Notes under the pieces: generated by a model
What the model was told of the DNA's origin: nothing
The model's database searches: none
Seen by the model: the letters and a program-made list of their open reading frames with translations, nothing else
Translations under genes and position numbers: made by a program
Source: Geminicoccaceae bacterium
Lineage (GTDB): Bacteria > Pseudomonadota > Alphaproteobacteria > Geminicoccales > Geminicoccaceae
Length of the DNA: 64,000 bases
Reading direction: 5' to 3'
NCBI GenBank assembly: GCA_020638495.1
Contig: JACKIN010000001.1
Coordinates: forward strand, 248,001 to 312,000
In this document: piece after piece, positions 13,349 through 23,501 of the stretch
Layout: each line of letters starts with the position of its first letter
Numbering within the stretch: position 1 is the stretch's first letter

Positions 13349-16270
13349 TCAGGCGGCCAGGGCAGGCTCCTCGCTGACCATGGAGCCGATCGAGAGGCCG
13401 CCGTCCAGGCCGGTCGAGGCCAACTGGACCTGGAAGTCGCCGTCGACGAAGCCGTCCGAGGCGACGGCGAGCCCTTCACGGATGTCGATCTGGGCGGCGC
13501 CCGCGAACTGGCCGAAGAGTTCCGCCAGGGCCAGCGGCTGGTTGTCGTTGACGCCCGCGACGGCGATCGTGCCGCTGATCAGCCCGGAGATGTCCAGATA
13601 GAAGGTGCCGTCGCCGAAGGCGATCGACGTCGCCTGGCCGAGGCCGAGACCGCCGATCTCGACCACTGCGCCGCCGAGATCGAGAAGGTTCAGCGCGTCC
13701 TCGAGGAGCGCGGCCAGCGACGAGCCGCCGAGCAGGTCGGCGATGTCGGGCGGCGCCAGGGGATCGTTGCCCGGCAGGCTGACCGGTCCGGACGAGCCCG
13801 AGGCGAGGTAGAGCGCGTCGTAGAGATCACCGCCGAGCGGCCGGAAGATCGGGCTTTGGGTGAGCTCGAGGTTCAGGTCGGCCGTGAGATTGCCGGTCGC
13901 CTGCGGCGTGCCGTCCGGGCCGATCGTCACCGAAAGGACGCCCTGCAGGATGCCGGTCATCACCGCCGTGAAGTACGGCATGCCGCCGATTTCGACATTC
14001 GTGCCGGCGACCGAGGCGACCTCGAGATAGAGGTCGAGCTGGGTCGTGCCATCCTCGGCGAGCGAGGCATTGGCGTTGCCGATGGCCTCGAACAGGCTCA
14101 GCGTCTCGTAGGTGACCACACCCGGCGTGATCGGCAGCACGTCGACATAGACGTCGCCCAGGGCATAGCCGCCCTCGCCATCGGCGAGGAGATACTGGAA
14201 GCCGGCCAAACCAGTGTAGCCGGACGTCGGTGTGAACACCACGTAACCGTCGGGGGTCAGGCCGACCGTGCCGTTCACCGCGTTGCCGACGTCGAGGATG
14301 CTCAGGGGATCGCCTTCCACGTCGCTGTCATTGGCGACGAGGCTGGCGAGGGAGGCGAAGAAGCCGACCGTCTCGTAGCCGGTGAAGAAGTCGGTGCCCG
14401 CGACCGGAGCATCGTTGACGCCTTCGATCGTCAGCTCGACGGTGGCGGTGCTGGTTTCGCCATGGCTGTCGCTGATCGTGTAGCTGAAGCTCTCGTGCGC
14501 CGTCTGGCCGGCGCGGAGATGGTCGAAGCTGCCCCGCGGATCGTAGGTGGCCGTGCCGTCCGGATGGACGGTGAGGCTGCCGGCGAGCGCGCTCGCGTCG
14601 ACCTCGACGACGCGCAGCACGTCGGTCGCGTCGACATCGGTGTCGTTGGCCAGGAGGTTGAAGACGGCGACCGTGTCCTCGTCGGTGGTGGCGTGGTCAT
14701 CGGCGGCCACAGGTGCGTCGTTGCAGCCGATGATCTTGACGGTGACGCTGGCGGTGCTGTTGGCGCCGTGCTGGTCGGCCACCGTGTAGGTGAAGGTCTC
14801 GTAGGCGACCTCGTCCTCGCCCAGATAGTCGAAGGCACCATTGTGCCGGTAGGTCAGGGTGCCGTCGTGATTGACGAAGGCGTCGCCCACGAGGCCGGTC
14901 GTATCGACGCTCACGACGCGCAGCGTATCGTTGACGTCGACGTCCGTGTCGTTGGCGAGGACATCGATCCTGACCGGCCAGTTCTCGTTGACCTGGGTGT
15001 GGTCGGCATGCGCCACCGGTGCGTCGTTGACGCCGTTGATCTGGACAGTGACGCTGGCGGTGCTGGTGGCGCCGTGCTGGTCGGCGATGGTGTAGCTGAA
15101 GGTCTCGAAGGCCTTCTCGCCCTTGCCGAGATGGTCGAACTGGTCATTGGGACGGTAGGTGAGGGTGCCGTCGTGATTGACGAAGGCGCTACCGACGAGG
15201 CCGGTCGTGTCGACGCTCACCACCCGGATGGTGTCGTTGGCGTCGACATCGGCATCGTTGCCGATGACGTCGATCCTGACCGGCCAGTTCTGGTTGGTGA
15301 CGGCCCTGTCGCCAGCGGCCTCGGGCGCATCGTTGACGCCGGTCACCTCGACGGTGACGGTCGCCTTGCTGGTGGCCCCGAAGCGGTCGGCCACCGTGTA
15401 GGTGAACGTCTCCTGAACACTCTCGCCCTGGCCCAGATGATCGAACTGGCCGTTGGTCTCGTAGAGCACGGTGCCATCGTCGTTGAGGGTCACGCGGCCC
15501 ACGAGCCCGGCGTCGTCGATGCCGATGACGCGCGGCGCATCCTTGGGGTCGTTGTCGAAGTCGTTGGCGAGCACCTCGATGAGGACGGCGCCCTTCTCGT
15601 TCGTCGTCGCGTCGTCATGACGGGCGACGGGCGGATTGTTGATGAAGCCGCCACCATTCGGGCCGGATCCGAGACCGCCGCCACCGGGGCCGCCATTGCC
15701 GGTGCTGCCGAGCGGCCCGCTGCCGTCGAGCGCCCCGCTGCGGGTGAAGAACTCGGAGTCGCCGCCGAGCGTCCTGCCGTATTCCACGGCACCCAGCTGC
15801 ATCGTCGGATCGGGGGAGGCGCCGAGATCGTCGATCTGCATCAGTCGGAACTCGGCACCGCCGCTCACCGGCTCCGCGCCCGCCTCGGGGGCGGCCTCGG
15901 CGAGCTCGGCAATCGCCGCGGGAACCGGCAGGGGGCCATCGGCAGCGGTCAGCGCCTCGGCGAGCGCCCCAAGCTCGATGGCGCCGCCATCCGCGAGCCG
16001 GACATGGGCCGGTTCCTGAAGGGGCAATTCCGCGAGTGTCTGCTCCTGGCCGTCGGCGAAGCGCAGGATCAGCCGCGCCTCGTTCAGCTCGAAGGTGGCG
16101 CCGGCCGTGTCCACTTCCGTCAGGTCGATGACGACGGGTGCGCGGGCGTCGCCGGTGTCCGTGTCCGAAGCCGGTGTCACCCGCCTTTCATCGACACCCT
16201 GCGGCTGTGCATTTCCGGCCGGCATCGAAGGGGTCTCGCCGGCGACTGGGCTGTTCGGGGCTTCGGCCAT
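13349..16270 (-). CDS. Large adhesin-like protein with tandem Ig/VCBS-type (cadherin-like) repeats
   Basis: The protein has 973 residues from ATG 16270, with AGAGGA upstream. No Sec signal peptide is visible. The N-terminal 185 residues are acidic and Ala/Pro-rich, with a small beta domain (VVIDLTEVDTAGATFELNEA). A Gly-rich hinge lies at about 185-205. Four tandem repeats of about 102 residues follow at about 210-617, each built as PVA-DD-TTNE, DVLANDTDVD, DGTLTY, ETFTYTVADQHGA and VNDAP. A fifth divergent repeat spans about 618-715. The final 258 residues are beta-rich and low in charge, and lack RTX nonapeptides. Such proteins are usually surface adhesins sent out by type I secretion, but no secretion genes are adjacent. 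The D-x-VTAG leader motif is absent. Its promoter must lie in the AT-rich 16271-16544 region. Confidence 0.8.
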   Translation of the reverse strand: MAEAPNSPVAGETPSMPAGNAQPQGVDERRVTPASDTDTGDARAPVVIDLTEVDTAGATFELNEARLILRFADGQEQTLAELPLQEPAHVRLADGGAIELGALAEALTAADGPLPVPAAIAELAEAAPEAGAEPVSGGAEFRLMQIDDLGASPDPTMQLGAVEYGRTLGGDSEFFTRSGALDGSGPLGSTGNGGPGGGGLGSGPNGGGFINNPPVARHDDATTNEKGAVLIEVLANDFDNDPKDAPRVIGIDDAGLVGRVTLNDDGTVLYETNGQFDHLGQGESVQETFTYTVADRFGATSKATVTVEVTGVNDAPEAAGDRAVTNQNWPVRIDVIGNDADVDANDTIRVVSVDTTGLVGSAFVNHDGTLTYRPNDQFDHLGKGEKAFETFSYTIADQHGATSTASVTVQINGVNDAPVAHADHTQVNENWPVRIDVLANDTDVDVNDTLRVVSVDTTGLVGDAFVNHDGTLTYRHNGAFDYLGEDEVAYETFTYTVADQHGANSTASVTVKIIGCNDAPVAADDHATTDEDTVAVFNLLANDTDVDATDVLRVVEVDASALAGSLTVHPDGTATYDPRGSFDHLRAGQTAHESFSYTISDSHGETSTATVELTIEGVNDAPVAGTDFFTGYETVGFFASLASLVANDSDVEGDPLSILDVGNAVNGTVGLTPDGYVVFTPTSGYTGLAGFQYLLADGEGGYALGDVYVDVLPITPGVVTYETLSLFEAIGNANASLAEDGTTQLDLYLEVASVAGTNVEIGGMPYFTAVMTGILQGVLSVTIGPDGTPQATGNLTADLNLELTQSPIFRPLGGDLYDALYLASGSSGPVSLPGNDPLAPPDIADLLGGSSLAALLEDALNLLDLGGAVVEIGGLGLGQATSIAFGDGTFYLDISGLISGTIAVAGVNDNQPLALAELFGQFAGAAQIDIREGLAVASDGFVDGDFQVQLASTGLDGGLSIGSMVSEEPALAA
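14417..15640 (-). repeat. Four tandem repeats of about 305 bp inside the adhesin-like gene
   Basis: The NDAP-coding junctions fall at about 15335, 15029, 14724 and 14419, a period of about 102 codons. Repeats 2 and 3 (15334-14724) are the most alike, sharing NWPVRIDV, RVVSVDTTGLVG and VNHDGTLTYR. Repeat 4 and the divergent fifth unit have drifted further. One junction reads CNDAP instead of VNDAP, which introduces a lone cysteine. The similarity suggests recent duplication or gene conversion. Confidence 0.85.
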
Positions 16271-16544
16271 GGCGTCCTCTTGCAATCGATCACCAGGAAG
16301 TCGTGTCGATCGAGACACCCGATGCCATTGCAATTTGCGCCGGCGTTCATTCGGGACCGATCAACAGCTTCTTTGTAATCGAAGGCGCTGTGCCGAATCT
16401 TTGTTAATAAGCGAGATCCGTTTACGAACTTCTTATTATTGTACGCAGAAATAGATCTGTTTGTTATTTACTATTCTTGTTTACGTTCGAAGGGTTCGGA
16501 CGAAAGATGGTAAACCGGGGGCAGGAGTGACCTGCCCCCGCTCG
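16271..16544. promoter_or_regulatory. AT-rich promoter region of the adhesin-like gene
   Basis: These 274 bp include an AT-rich tract at about 16370-16495 (for example TTTGTTAATAAG and TTGTTATTTACTATT) that contrasts with the GC-rich surroundings. It contains no gene. It lies upstream of the minus-strand adhesin-like gene and downstream of the minus-strand msrB gene, so it must hold the adhesin promoter and the end of the long cox-suf-msrB transcript. Confidence 0.45.
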
Positions 16545-16946
16545 TCAGTCGCTCTGCGGCTTCAGGTCGAGCGATGCGGAGTTGAGGCAGTAGCGCAGGC
16601 CGGTGGGCTCGGGGCCATCAGGAAAGACATGGCCCAGATGGGCGTCGCATCTGGCGCAGAGTGCCTCGGTGCGGGTCATCCCGTGACTGTGATCCGTCCT
16701 TGTGGCAACGGCCTCTTCGTCGATCGGCGCCCAAAACGACGGCCAGCCGGTGCCGCTGTCAAATTTGGTCGTGCTGGCGAAGAGCGGCTGGCCGCAGCAG
16801 ACGCAGGCGTAGGTGCCGGCTTCCTTGGTATTCCAGTAGCGCCCGGTGAACGGCCGTTCGGTGCCCTGCTCGCGCGCGACACGATACTGCTCCGGATCGA
16901 GGCTGGCGCGCCACTCGGCATCGTCCTTGACGACCTTGTCATTCAT
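16545..16946 (-). CDS. msrB: Peptide-methionine (R)-S-oxide reductase
   Basis: The 133-residue protein repairs methionine-R-sulfoxide. Two zinc CxxC pairs are present (CVCCGQPLF at about 50 and CARCDAHLGHVF at about 98). The catalytic cysteine is in GLRYCLNSASLDL near the C-terminus, with the FDSGTGWPSF core between. Length and motifs fit a full, cytosolic selenium-free MsrB. ATG 16946 overlaps the sufU stop as ATGA, which supports the shorter start over the frame to 17012. It ends the minus-strand run that begins with cox genes. Confidence 0.95.
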   Translation of the reverse strand: MNDKVVKDDAEWRASLDPEQYRVAREQGTERPFTGRYWNTKEAGTYACVCCGQPLFASTTKFDSGTGWPSFWAPIDEEAVATRTDHSHGMTRTEALCARCDAHLGHVFPDGPEPTGLRYCLNSASLDLKPQSD

Positions 16947-17374
16947 GACGGTTTCTCCGTGGCAAGTTGAACGGCCGCCTCTGCCAGAGCATCGAAGGCT
17001 ATGGTGACGCACTCGTGCCGGCTCTTGACGGCACGCACCGGGGCCAGCATGGCGAGCTCCGGGAAGGGCGGGTCCTCCGCTGTCCCATCGAGATATGCCC
17101 GGATGGCGCCACGTAAAGGCACCACCTCATCGATCGGACGGCCGACGGCATGAGCGGCGAGCAGCGATGCCGCGGCCTGGGTCAAGAGACAGCCACGCGT
17201 CTTGTGGGCGACCGCCGCGATTCGTCCCGCCTCGCCCTCGAGATCCAGCGTGACCCGGTCACCACACAGCGGGTTGTCCGTCGTGGCCGTGCCGCCGGGA
17301 TGCTCCAGCCGCCCCGCATGGCGCTTGTCGCGGGCCGCCTCGATGATCGCCCGGTTGTAGAGAGCCTCGTTCAT
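16943..17374 (-). CDS. sufU: SufU-type iron-sulfur cluster assembly protein
   Basis: The product has 143 residues and an IscU-like fold. It has the three conserved cysteines and the aspartate of the SufU/IscU family: NPLCGD at about 36-41, GCLLTQAAASLL at about 61, and RHECVTIAFDAL at about 120. SufU proteins accept sulfur from SufS, as zinc-dependent sulfurtransferases or scaffolds. The gene overlaps sufS by 4 bp and msrB by 4 bp. No sufBCD genes are nearby, so the pair may serve the adjoining molybdenum hydroxylase rather than general Fe-S assembly (inference). Confidence 0.9.
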   Translation of the reverse strand: MNEALYNRAIIEAARDKRHAGRLEHPGGTATTDNPLCGDRVTLDLEGEAGRIAAVAHKTRGCLLTQAAASLLAAHAVGRPIDEVVPLRGAIRAYLDGTAEDPPFPELAMLAPVRAVKSRHECVTIAFDALAEAAVQLATEKPS

Positions 17375-18587
17375 TGCAGCATCTCGATGGTGCGCTCCAG
17401 GCCGTCGATGAGCGCGTCGATATCGTCGTCGTCATTGTAGGGGGCGAGGCTGGCGCGCGCCGTGGCGATCGTGTCGAAGCGCTCCATCAGTGGCTGGCAG
17501 CAGTGGTGCCCGCCCCGCAGGGCGACGCCGGCAAGCTGGTCGACGAGCTGGCAGACGTCATGGGCGTGAACGCCATCCACCTCGAAGGCGACCACGCCCA
17601 AGCGCTGCTGCAGCCCGGTGGGGCCGAGGATGCGAACGCCGGGAAGCGAGCCGAGGCCGTCGAGGAGGCGGCCGGTCAGCCTCGCCTCATGTGCGGCCAG
17701 CGCCGACCAGTCCTGCGCCATGAGCCACTCGGCCGCGGCGGCCATGGCCAGCACCGGGCCGATTGGCGGCGTGCCGGCCTCGAAGCGGTGCGGCGGGGCG
17801 GCGAAGGTCGTGCCGGCGAAGCTGACCTCGCGGATCATTTCGCCGCCGCCGAGCAGCGGCGGGAAGGCATCGAGGATCGCCGATCTGCCCCAGAGCACGC
17901 CGGCGCCGGTGGCGCCGAACATCTTGTGCGCCGAGAAGGCGTAGAGATCGGCGCCGATCGCCTTGACGTCTATCGGGCCGTGCGGGGCACGCTGGGCGCC
18001 GTCGACCACGAGAATCGCCCCCACGTCGTCGGCGGCGGCCCGGAGCCGTGCCAGGTCGGTCACCGCTCCGGTCACGTTGGAGACGTGGGTGAGCGAGACG
18101 ACCCTGGTCCGATCGGTCAGGACGCCCCCGAGGCGATCGAGATCGAGGCGGCCGTCGTCCGTCACCGGAATAGCCTTGACCACCGCCTGCCTGGCCTTGG
18201 CCGCGAGCTGCCAGGGGACGATGTTGCTGTGATGCTCGAGCACCGAGACGAGGATCTCGTCGCCCGGCGACAGCCGTTCCGCGAGACCGTGCGCCGCGAT
18301 GTTGAGGGCGGACGTGGCGCCCGAGGTGAAGACCACCTCGTCGGGAGCCGGTGCCCCGATATAGCTGGCCATGGTCGAGCGGGCGGCTTCGAAAGCAGCC
18401 GATGCCTGGTCGGCCAGACGGTAGACGCCGCGTTTGACATTGGCGCGGGCCGCTGTCTCGAACTCCCAGAGCGCTTCTGCCGCCGCGGCGCAGATCTGTC
18501 CGGTCGCCGCGTTGTCGAGATAGTGGAGAGGCTCTGGAAAGCTCGCAAAAATCGGGAACTGCGGCCGCAGCTCTCGGCCGACTCCCA

Positions 18588-18591
<4 letters not shown>
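17371..18591 (-). CDS. sufS: Cysteine desulfurase, SufS type
   Basis: This 406-residue PLP enzyme turns cysteine into alanine plus enzyme-bound persulfide. Family landmarks are YLDNAATGQ near the start, VFTSGATSALNIAA, EHHSNIVPW, VVDGAQRAPHGPIDV, the PLP lysine in SAHKMFGATGAG, and the active-site loop LRGGHHCCQPLM. The usual loop is RTGHHC; here it is RGGHHCC with two adjacent cysteines. It overlaps the MoeA/MobA-like gene upstream and sufU downstream by 4 bp each, so it is translationally coupled to molybdenum cofactor genes. That is consistent with supplying sulfur for cofactor sulfuration or the [2Fe-2S] centres of CoxS (inference). Confidence 0.92.
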
Positions 18592-20203
<1,612 letters not shown>

Positions 20204-20207
<4 letters not shown>

Positions 20208-20923
20208 GCTGCTTCGCCCCGGGATGCGACGTCACGCGGCTCCCGCAGGACGGCGGTCATCTGGGCCATGACGGAAATCGCGATCTCCGCCGGGCTCACC
20301 GCGCCGATATCGAGGCCGGCCGGCCCGTGGATCCGGGCAATCGCCTGATCGGTGTGGCCGAGTTCCCTGAGGCGGCCCATGCGGGCGGCATGGTTTCGCT
20401 TGCTGCCGAGGGCAGCGATGTAGAAGGCGTCGCTCCGCAGCGCCTCGTCGAGTGCTGGATCGTCCAGCTTGGGATCGTGGGTCAGGGCAACGATCGCCGA
20501 CCGCCGGTCGGGTGCGAAGGCCTCCATTGCCTCGTCTGGCCAGTCGTGCGACAGCGTCACACCGGGGAACCGCTCCTCGGTCGCGAAGGCGCCCCGCGGA
20601 TCGATCACCGTCACGGCGTAGCCGGCGATGGCGGCCATCGGTGCCAGCATTTGCGCGATATGCACGGCGCCTATGATGGCAAGCCGCAAGGGCGGGTTGA
20701 AGATCTGGAGCAAGGCCCGGCCCTCGGGGACTTCGACCGGTCTCGAGCGATCGGCCCGCAGGCAGGCTTCCACCTCGGCGAGCAGCGCGGGGCTCACCGA
20801 TCCGAGCATTACTTCGCCGTCGACGACCAGCGCTTCCGCGTGGCTGTCCAGATTGCGAACGAGGCAGGCGTGGCGCTTGGCGGCGCGGGCCTCGTTCAGC
20901 AGTTCGAGGGTGGCAGGGCGCAC
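20204..20923 (-). CDS. XdhC C-terminal (Rossmann) domain protein
   Basis: This 239-residue protein has the XdhC_C Rossmann fold: LAIIGAVHIAQMLAPMA at about 80-96 with the usual GA(G)H-type element, VTVIDPRGAFA, IVALTHDPKLDDPAL, and the C-terminal IHGPAGLDIGAVSPAEIAIS signature. XdhC proteins bind the molybdenum cofactor, help its sulfuration with a NifS-like desulfurase, and insert it into the hydroxylase. The N-terminal XdhC_CoxI domain is encoded separately just upstream (20933-21265). Together they make a split XdhC. The gene ends in a 4 bp overlap with the MoeA/MobA-like fusion. Confidence 0.9.
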
Positions 20924-20932
20924 GGCAGATTC

Positions 20933-21265
20933 CTAGGACAGAGCTTCGACATAGACCTGGACCCGGCCACCGCAGGCGAGGCCCACTTCCCAGGCCTGCT
21001 CGTTCGAGACACCGAACTCCATGACCTCGGGCGGCGCACCATCGATGATGTCGAGAGCCTTCTTGACCACAGCGCCCTCGATGCAACCACCCGAGACCGA
21101 GCCCAACATGTTGCCCTGGTCATCGATCAGGAGCTGGCTGCCGGGCGGGCGCGGGCTCGAGCCCCAGGTCGAAACCACAGTGGCGATCGCCACCCTGCGG
21201 CCGGCTGCGTGCCACTCGGCGGCGCTGTCCAGCAAGGTATCATCCAGCACGACGTCATCCAGCAT
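20933..21265 (-). CDS. XdhC/CoxI N-terminal domain protein
   Basis: The 110-residue product is the XdhC_CoxI domain alone: VAIATVVSTWGSSPRPPGSQ, then GNMLGSVSGGCIEGAVV, and EVGLACGGRVQVYVE. The GSVSGGC and LACGG cysteines are conserved in the family, where a Cys helps bind molybdenum cofactor. ATG 21265 overlaps the coxE stop by 11 bp; a longer frame to 21307 is less likely. The partner Rossmann half follows after 9 bp. The protein acts in the cytosol in maturation of the CoxL-type enzyme. Confidence 0.9.
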   Translation of the reverse strand: MLDDVVLDDTLLDSAAEWHAAGRRVAIATVVSTWGSSPRPPGSQLLIDDQGNMLGSVSGGCIEGAVVKKALDIIDGAPPEVMEFGVSNEQAWEVGLACGGRVQVYVEALS

Positions 21266-22523
21266 GGGCTCCGGTCTCCTCCTGCTCGGCCGCCCAGACC
21301 GAAACACCCTCGGCCCGCCGGTGCGGCTCGCGATTCAGCACGTCGGCAAGGTCCCGCAGGCTGTTCAGGTTGTGCACGGTGCGAAAATCGTCGACGTGCG
21401 CCACCATGGCCCGGGCTCCTGATGAGATGGGTTGGAAGCCCTCGTAGCGCAACAGCGGATTGAGCCAGATCAGCCGTCGGCAGGACTTGTGCAGCCGCTC
21501 CATCTCCTGCTCCAGCCCGTCGCCGGCATCGCGGTCGAGCCCGTCGGTGATCAGCATGACCACGGCACCCTGGCCCAGCACCCGGCGCGACCAGTCGCGG
21601 TTGAACGCCTCGAGGCAGTGGCCGATGCGGGTCCCTCCGGCCCAGTCCTTGACCACCTCGCCGACCCGGTCGAGGGCGATGTCCACGTCCTTGTTGCGCA
21701 GGTATCGGGTGATGTTGGTCAGCCGCGTGCCGAAGACGAAGCTGTGGACCCGGTCGCGATCGCCGGTCAGGGCGTGCATGAAGAGCAGCAGCATCCTGGA
21801 ATAGCGGCTCATCGAGCCGGAAATGTCACAAAGAATGACCAGCGGTGGGTGACGCCGCACGCGCTTCTTGCGGGCGAGGTCGATCACCGCCCCGCCGCCG
21901 CGCATCGATTGACGGAGCGTGCGACGCAGGTCGATCCGCCGGCCGTGCGGGTCGCCCTGGAAACGGCGGGTCGGCAAGGCGACGATGGGCAGGCGCAGCC
22001 GCTCGATCTGTCGCTTGGCGTCCGCCAGCTCGTCAGCCGACATCTCCTCGAAGTCCTTCTCCTGCAGGAGCTCCTTGGCGGAATACGTGAGCACGGCGTC
22101 GAGCTCGATCTCTTCCTCCTTCTCGTCCTCCGGCGCCTCGCCCCGGCCCGGCTGCTTCTCCGGCGTCAGCGCCTCGGCCACGCGGCGGCTGAGCTCCTCC
22201 TCCTCGCCGGGCTGATCATGGCGGAGCGTCGGCAGCATCAGGTGCATCAGCCGCTCGAGCAGCTGCGGATCGCGCCAGAAGATGTGGAAGCACTGGTCGA
22301 ACAGCTCGCGCTGATCGCGCCGGTTCACGAAGACCGCGTGCAGGGTCCAGTAGAGATCCTCGCGGCTGCCGATGCCGGCCACCTCGATCGCCCTGAGCGC
22401 CTCGAGCACCCGCCCGGGACCGACCGGCAGGCCGGCGGCGCGCAGCGCCCGGGCGAACTCGACGACGTTGAGCGCAAAACGTCCGCCTGCCGCCTGACCA
22501 TCCATCGGCTCGGTCGGGCTCAT
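21255..22523 (-). CDS. coxE: CoxE-like VWA-domain protein
   Basis: The 422-residue product starts at ATG 22523, overlapping coxD as ATGA. The first 200 residues are a CoxE-specific helical region with an acidic stretch (GEAPEDEKEEEIELD at about 150). A von Willebrand A domain follows with the MIDAS motif DISGSMSRYS at about 240 and LITDGLDRD at about 330. CoxE works with the MoxR-type AAA+ protein CoxD in maturing the molybdenum-copper site of CO dehydrogenase, or its counterpart in form II enzymes. It is followed by the split XdhC genes. Confidence 0.9.
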   Translation of the reverse strand: MSPTEPMDGQAAGGRFALNVVEFARALRAAGLPVGPGRVLEALRAIEVAGIGSREDLYWTLHAVFVNRRDQRELFDQCFHIFWRDPQLLERLMHLMLPTLRHDQPGEEEELSRRVAEALTPEKQPGRGEAPEDEKEEEIELDAVLTYSAKELLQEKDFEEMSADELADAKRQIERLRLPIVALPTRRFQGDPHGRRIDLRRTLRQSMRGGGAVIDLARKKRVRRHPPLVILCDISGSMSRYSRMLLLFMHALTGDRDRVHSFVFGTRLTNITRYLRNKDVDIALDRVGEVVKDWAGGTRIGHCLEAFNRDWSRRVLGQGAVVMLITDGLDRDAGDGLEQEMERLHKSCRRLIWLNPLLRYEGFQPISSGARAMVAHVDDFRTVHNLNSLRDLADVLNREPHRRAEGVSVWAAEQEETGAHAG

Positions 22524-23443
22524 GGCCGGGCGGCAGTTGCCTTGAGGGTGATCTCGCGGAGGATGCTGGCGGCTTCGCTGCCCTGGATCTTGGCGATGTC
22601 GTCCTGATACTTGAGGAGCGTGCCGAGCGTGTCGTTGATGACCTCGGGCGTCAGCACCAGGACGTCGAGTGTGGTCAGGGCTCGCGTCCAGTCGAGCGTC
22701 TCGGCCACGCCCGGCAGCTTGAAGAGGTCGCGCTTCCTGAGCTCCTGCACGAAGTCGACGATCGAGCGCGACAGCCGCTCGTCGACACCGGGCAGCCGCC
22801 GCCTGATGATCTCGTGCTCGCGCTCGGGTGAGGGGTAGTCGACCCAATGATAGAAGCAGCGACGCTTCAGCGCGTCGTGGATCTCGCGGGTCCGGTTCGA
22901 GGTGATGATGGTGATCGGCGGTGTCTCGGCCTTGATCGTGCCGACCTCGGGAATGCTGATCTGGTAGTCCGAGAGCACCTCGAGCAGGAACGCTTCGAAC
23001 GGCTCGTCGGTGCGGTCGAGCTCGTCGATCAGCAGCACGGGTGCCCCGCCCGCATGCGGCTCCAGCGCCTGCAGGAGCGGGCGGCTGATCAAAAAGCGCC
23101 GGTCGAAGATGTCCTGGCCCAGCGTCTCGCGAGAAGCCTCGCCGGTCGCCTCCGCCATGCGGATCTCGAGCATCTGCCGCTGGTAGTTCCATTCATAGAC
23201 GGCGGATGCCAGGTCGAGGCCCTCGTAGCATTGCAGGCGGACGAGATCCCGCCCCAGCGCCTGGCTCAGCACCTTGGCGATCTCGGTCTTGCCGACGCCC
23301 GCCTCGCCCTCGAGGAAGAGTGGCCGGCCGAGCTTGAGACTGAGAAAGGTCGCCGTGGCGAGCGCTCGATCGGGGACATAGTCGGCGGCACGCAGCAGCT
23401 CGACCGTGGCGTCGATATCCTTCGGGAGTTCGTGTGCGATCAT
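22520..23443 (-). CDS. coxD: CoxD-like MoxR-family AAA+ ATPase
   Basis: This 307-residue AAA+ protein has Walker A GEAGVGKTE at about 47, Walker B LLIDELDRTDEPFEAFLLE at about 127, sensor 1 TIITSNRTREIHDALKRRC, and the MoxR C-terminal helical bundle. It is a chaperone-like ATPase in the cytosol. In Oligotropha, CoxD assists build-up of the Cu/Mo site of CO dehydrogenase. The start at 23443 faces the divergent VanZ-like gene. It forms a coupled unit with coxE. Confidence 0.9.
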   Translation of the reverse strand: MIAHELPKDIDATVELLRAADYVPDRALATATFLSLKLGRPLFLEGEAGVGKTEIAKVLSQALGRDLVRLQCYEGLDLASAVYEWNYQRQMLEIRMAEATGEASRETLGQDIFDRRFLISRPLLQALEPHAGGAPVLLIDELDRTDEPFEAFLLEVLSDYQISIPEVGTIKAETPPITIITSNRTREIHDALKRRCFYHWVDYPSPEREHEIIRRRLPGVDERLSRSIVDFVQELRKRDLFKLPGVAETLDWTRALTTLDVLVLTPEVINDTLGTLLKYQDDIAKIQGSEAASILREITLKATAARP

Positions 23444-23501
23444 TTCCGTTTCTCGAGGCTGGACGGTCGACCGTTTACCCGCTGGGCCGGCCGATGGCTA
23501 C

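Noticed and set aside
13349..16270. The adhesin-like protein as a sixth VTAG-leader substrate
   Set aside because: There is no signal peptide and no D-x-VTAG motif near its start; its first residues are acidic and Pro-rich.
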